37,572 nucleotides of DNA from NCBI GenBank assembly GCA_017501255.1, contig JAFVXE010000049.1, positions 1 to 37,572 on the forward strand. Direction: 5' to 3'. Shown one piece after another: positions 37,386-37,572 of this stretch (the first letter of the stretch is position 1; each line of letters starts with the position of its first letter). The translations under genes and the position numbers were made by a program. The DNA is from Clostridia bacterium. Its GTDB lineage: Bacteria; Bacillota; Clostridia; Christensenellales; Aristaeellaceae. The notes under the pieces were generated by a model that was given only the letters and a program-made list of their open reading frames with translations, was not told the DNA's origin and searched no databases.

Positions 37386-37572
37386 TTAGATTTCGTCCAG
37401 AGCGGCAACGCCGGGCAGGACCTTGCCCTCGAGGTACTCGAGAGAAGCGCCGCCACCGGTGGAGATGTGGGTCATCTTGTCAGCATAGCCCAGCTGCTCA
37501 ACGGCTGCAGCAGAGTCGCCGCCGCCGATTATGGTGGTGCCGTCAGCCTCAGCCAGAGCAGCAGCCACAGCC
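37386..37572 (-). CDS. pgk: Phosphoglycerate kinase, C-terminal fragment at window edge
   Basis: The last 61 residues of a gene that continues beyond the right edge. [19 protein letters not shown], then [21 protein letters not shown], is the nucleotide-binding C-terminal end of phosphoglycerate kinase, which makes ATP from 1,3-bisphosphoglycerate. It stops at 37386, 130 bases before tpiA, on the same strand. High codon bias matches tpiA and gpmI. A gap gene (glyceraldehyde-3-phosphate dehydrogenase) may lie further upstream outside the window. Confidence 0.95.
   Translation of the reverse strand, partial: AVAAALAEADGTTIIGGGDSAAAVEQLGYADKMTHISTGGGASLEYLEGKVLPGVAALDEI

Noticed and set aside
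1..37572. CRISPR arrays, tRNA, rRNA, prophage attachment sites, replication origin
   Set aside because: No spaced direct-repeat array, cloverleaf, rRNA-like stretch, integrase or DnaA-box cluster was recognised by eye. A tool-based scan would be needed to exclude small RNAs.

Overview
The window looks like chromosomal DNA of a Gram-positive, low-to-mid GC member of the Clostridia, probably a gut-type anaerobe. The evidence is a Spo0A homologue, SipW/TasA-type surface proteins, a PduL-type phosphotransacylase, GerMN lipoproteins, strong AGGAGG ribosome binding sites and sigma-A-type promoters. Family rank or below cannot be fixed from the sequence alone. There is no rRNA, tRNA, CRISPR array or intact mobile element. 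One truncated IS1182-type transposase remnant is present.

Layout. 1-1440: the first codons of an unidentified minus-strand gene, then a membrane acyltransferase. 1487-7470: a four-gene minus-strand sugar operon (GH3 glycosidase, xylulokinase, DUF4867 protein, FucI/AraA-type isomerase) with a clear promoter and a tandem-repeat operator candidate. 7606-10976: a cysteine desulfurase-like gene facing a ROK regulator and a HAD phosphatase. 10995-13600: a compact Zn/Cd/Pb efflux module (ArsR sensor, free HMA metallochaperone, P1B-2 ATPase) with a textbook operator. 13602-15420: a secreted M14 carboxypeptidase converging on spo0A, whose receiver domain has lost its phosphorylation site. 15430-18926: an IS remnant and a minus-strand surface-fibre operon (SipW peptidase with a long proline-rich tail, two TasA/camelysin-like proteins, one pilin-like protein). 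18999-20220: dut and pduL. 20249-25091: sbcD, sbcC and a diacylglycerol-kinase-family gene, facing a TetR regulator. 25815-28596: rplS, a small acidic protein and a zinc-ribbon membrane protein. 28640-33480: a response regulator, a sensor kinase and two GerMN lipoproteins. 33484-34863: a CapA-like protein without metal ligands. 34893-37572: the glycolytic genes pgk (partial), tpiA and gpmI.

How the genes work together. The sugar operon would release pentose from short xylosides inside the cell, isomerise it, phosphorylate it and feed it to the pentose phosphate pathway. The lower glycolytic genes at the right edge and PduL (acyl-CoA to acyl phosphate) represent central fermentation. The metal module is self-contained and self-regulated. 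The TCS-GerMN operon has the same layout logic as actinobacterial mtrA-mtrB-lpqB and probably senses envelope state.

The most unusual part is 14439-18926. An apparently non-phosphorylatable Spo0A, preceded by three TCGAA cores at an exact 20-bp period, sits about 570 bp from a SipW/TasA-like matrix operon. The operon includes a pilin-type domain that seems to lack isopeptide residues and an LPXTG signal. In Bacillus subtilis Spo0A controls matrix genes indirectly. Here a phosphorylation-independent version may have been rewired, which is inference.
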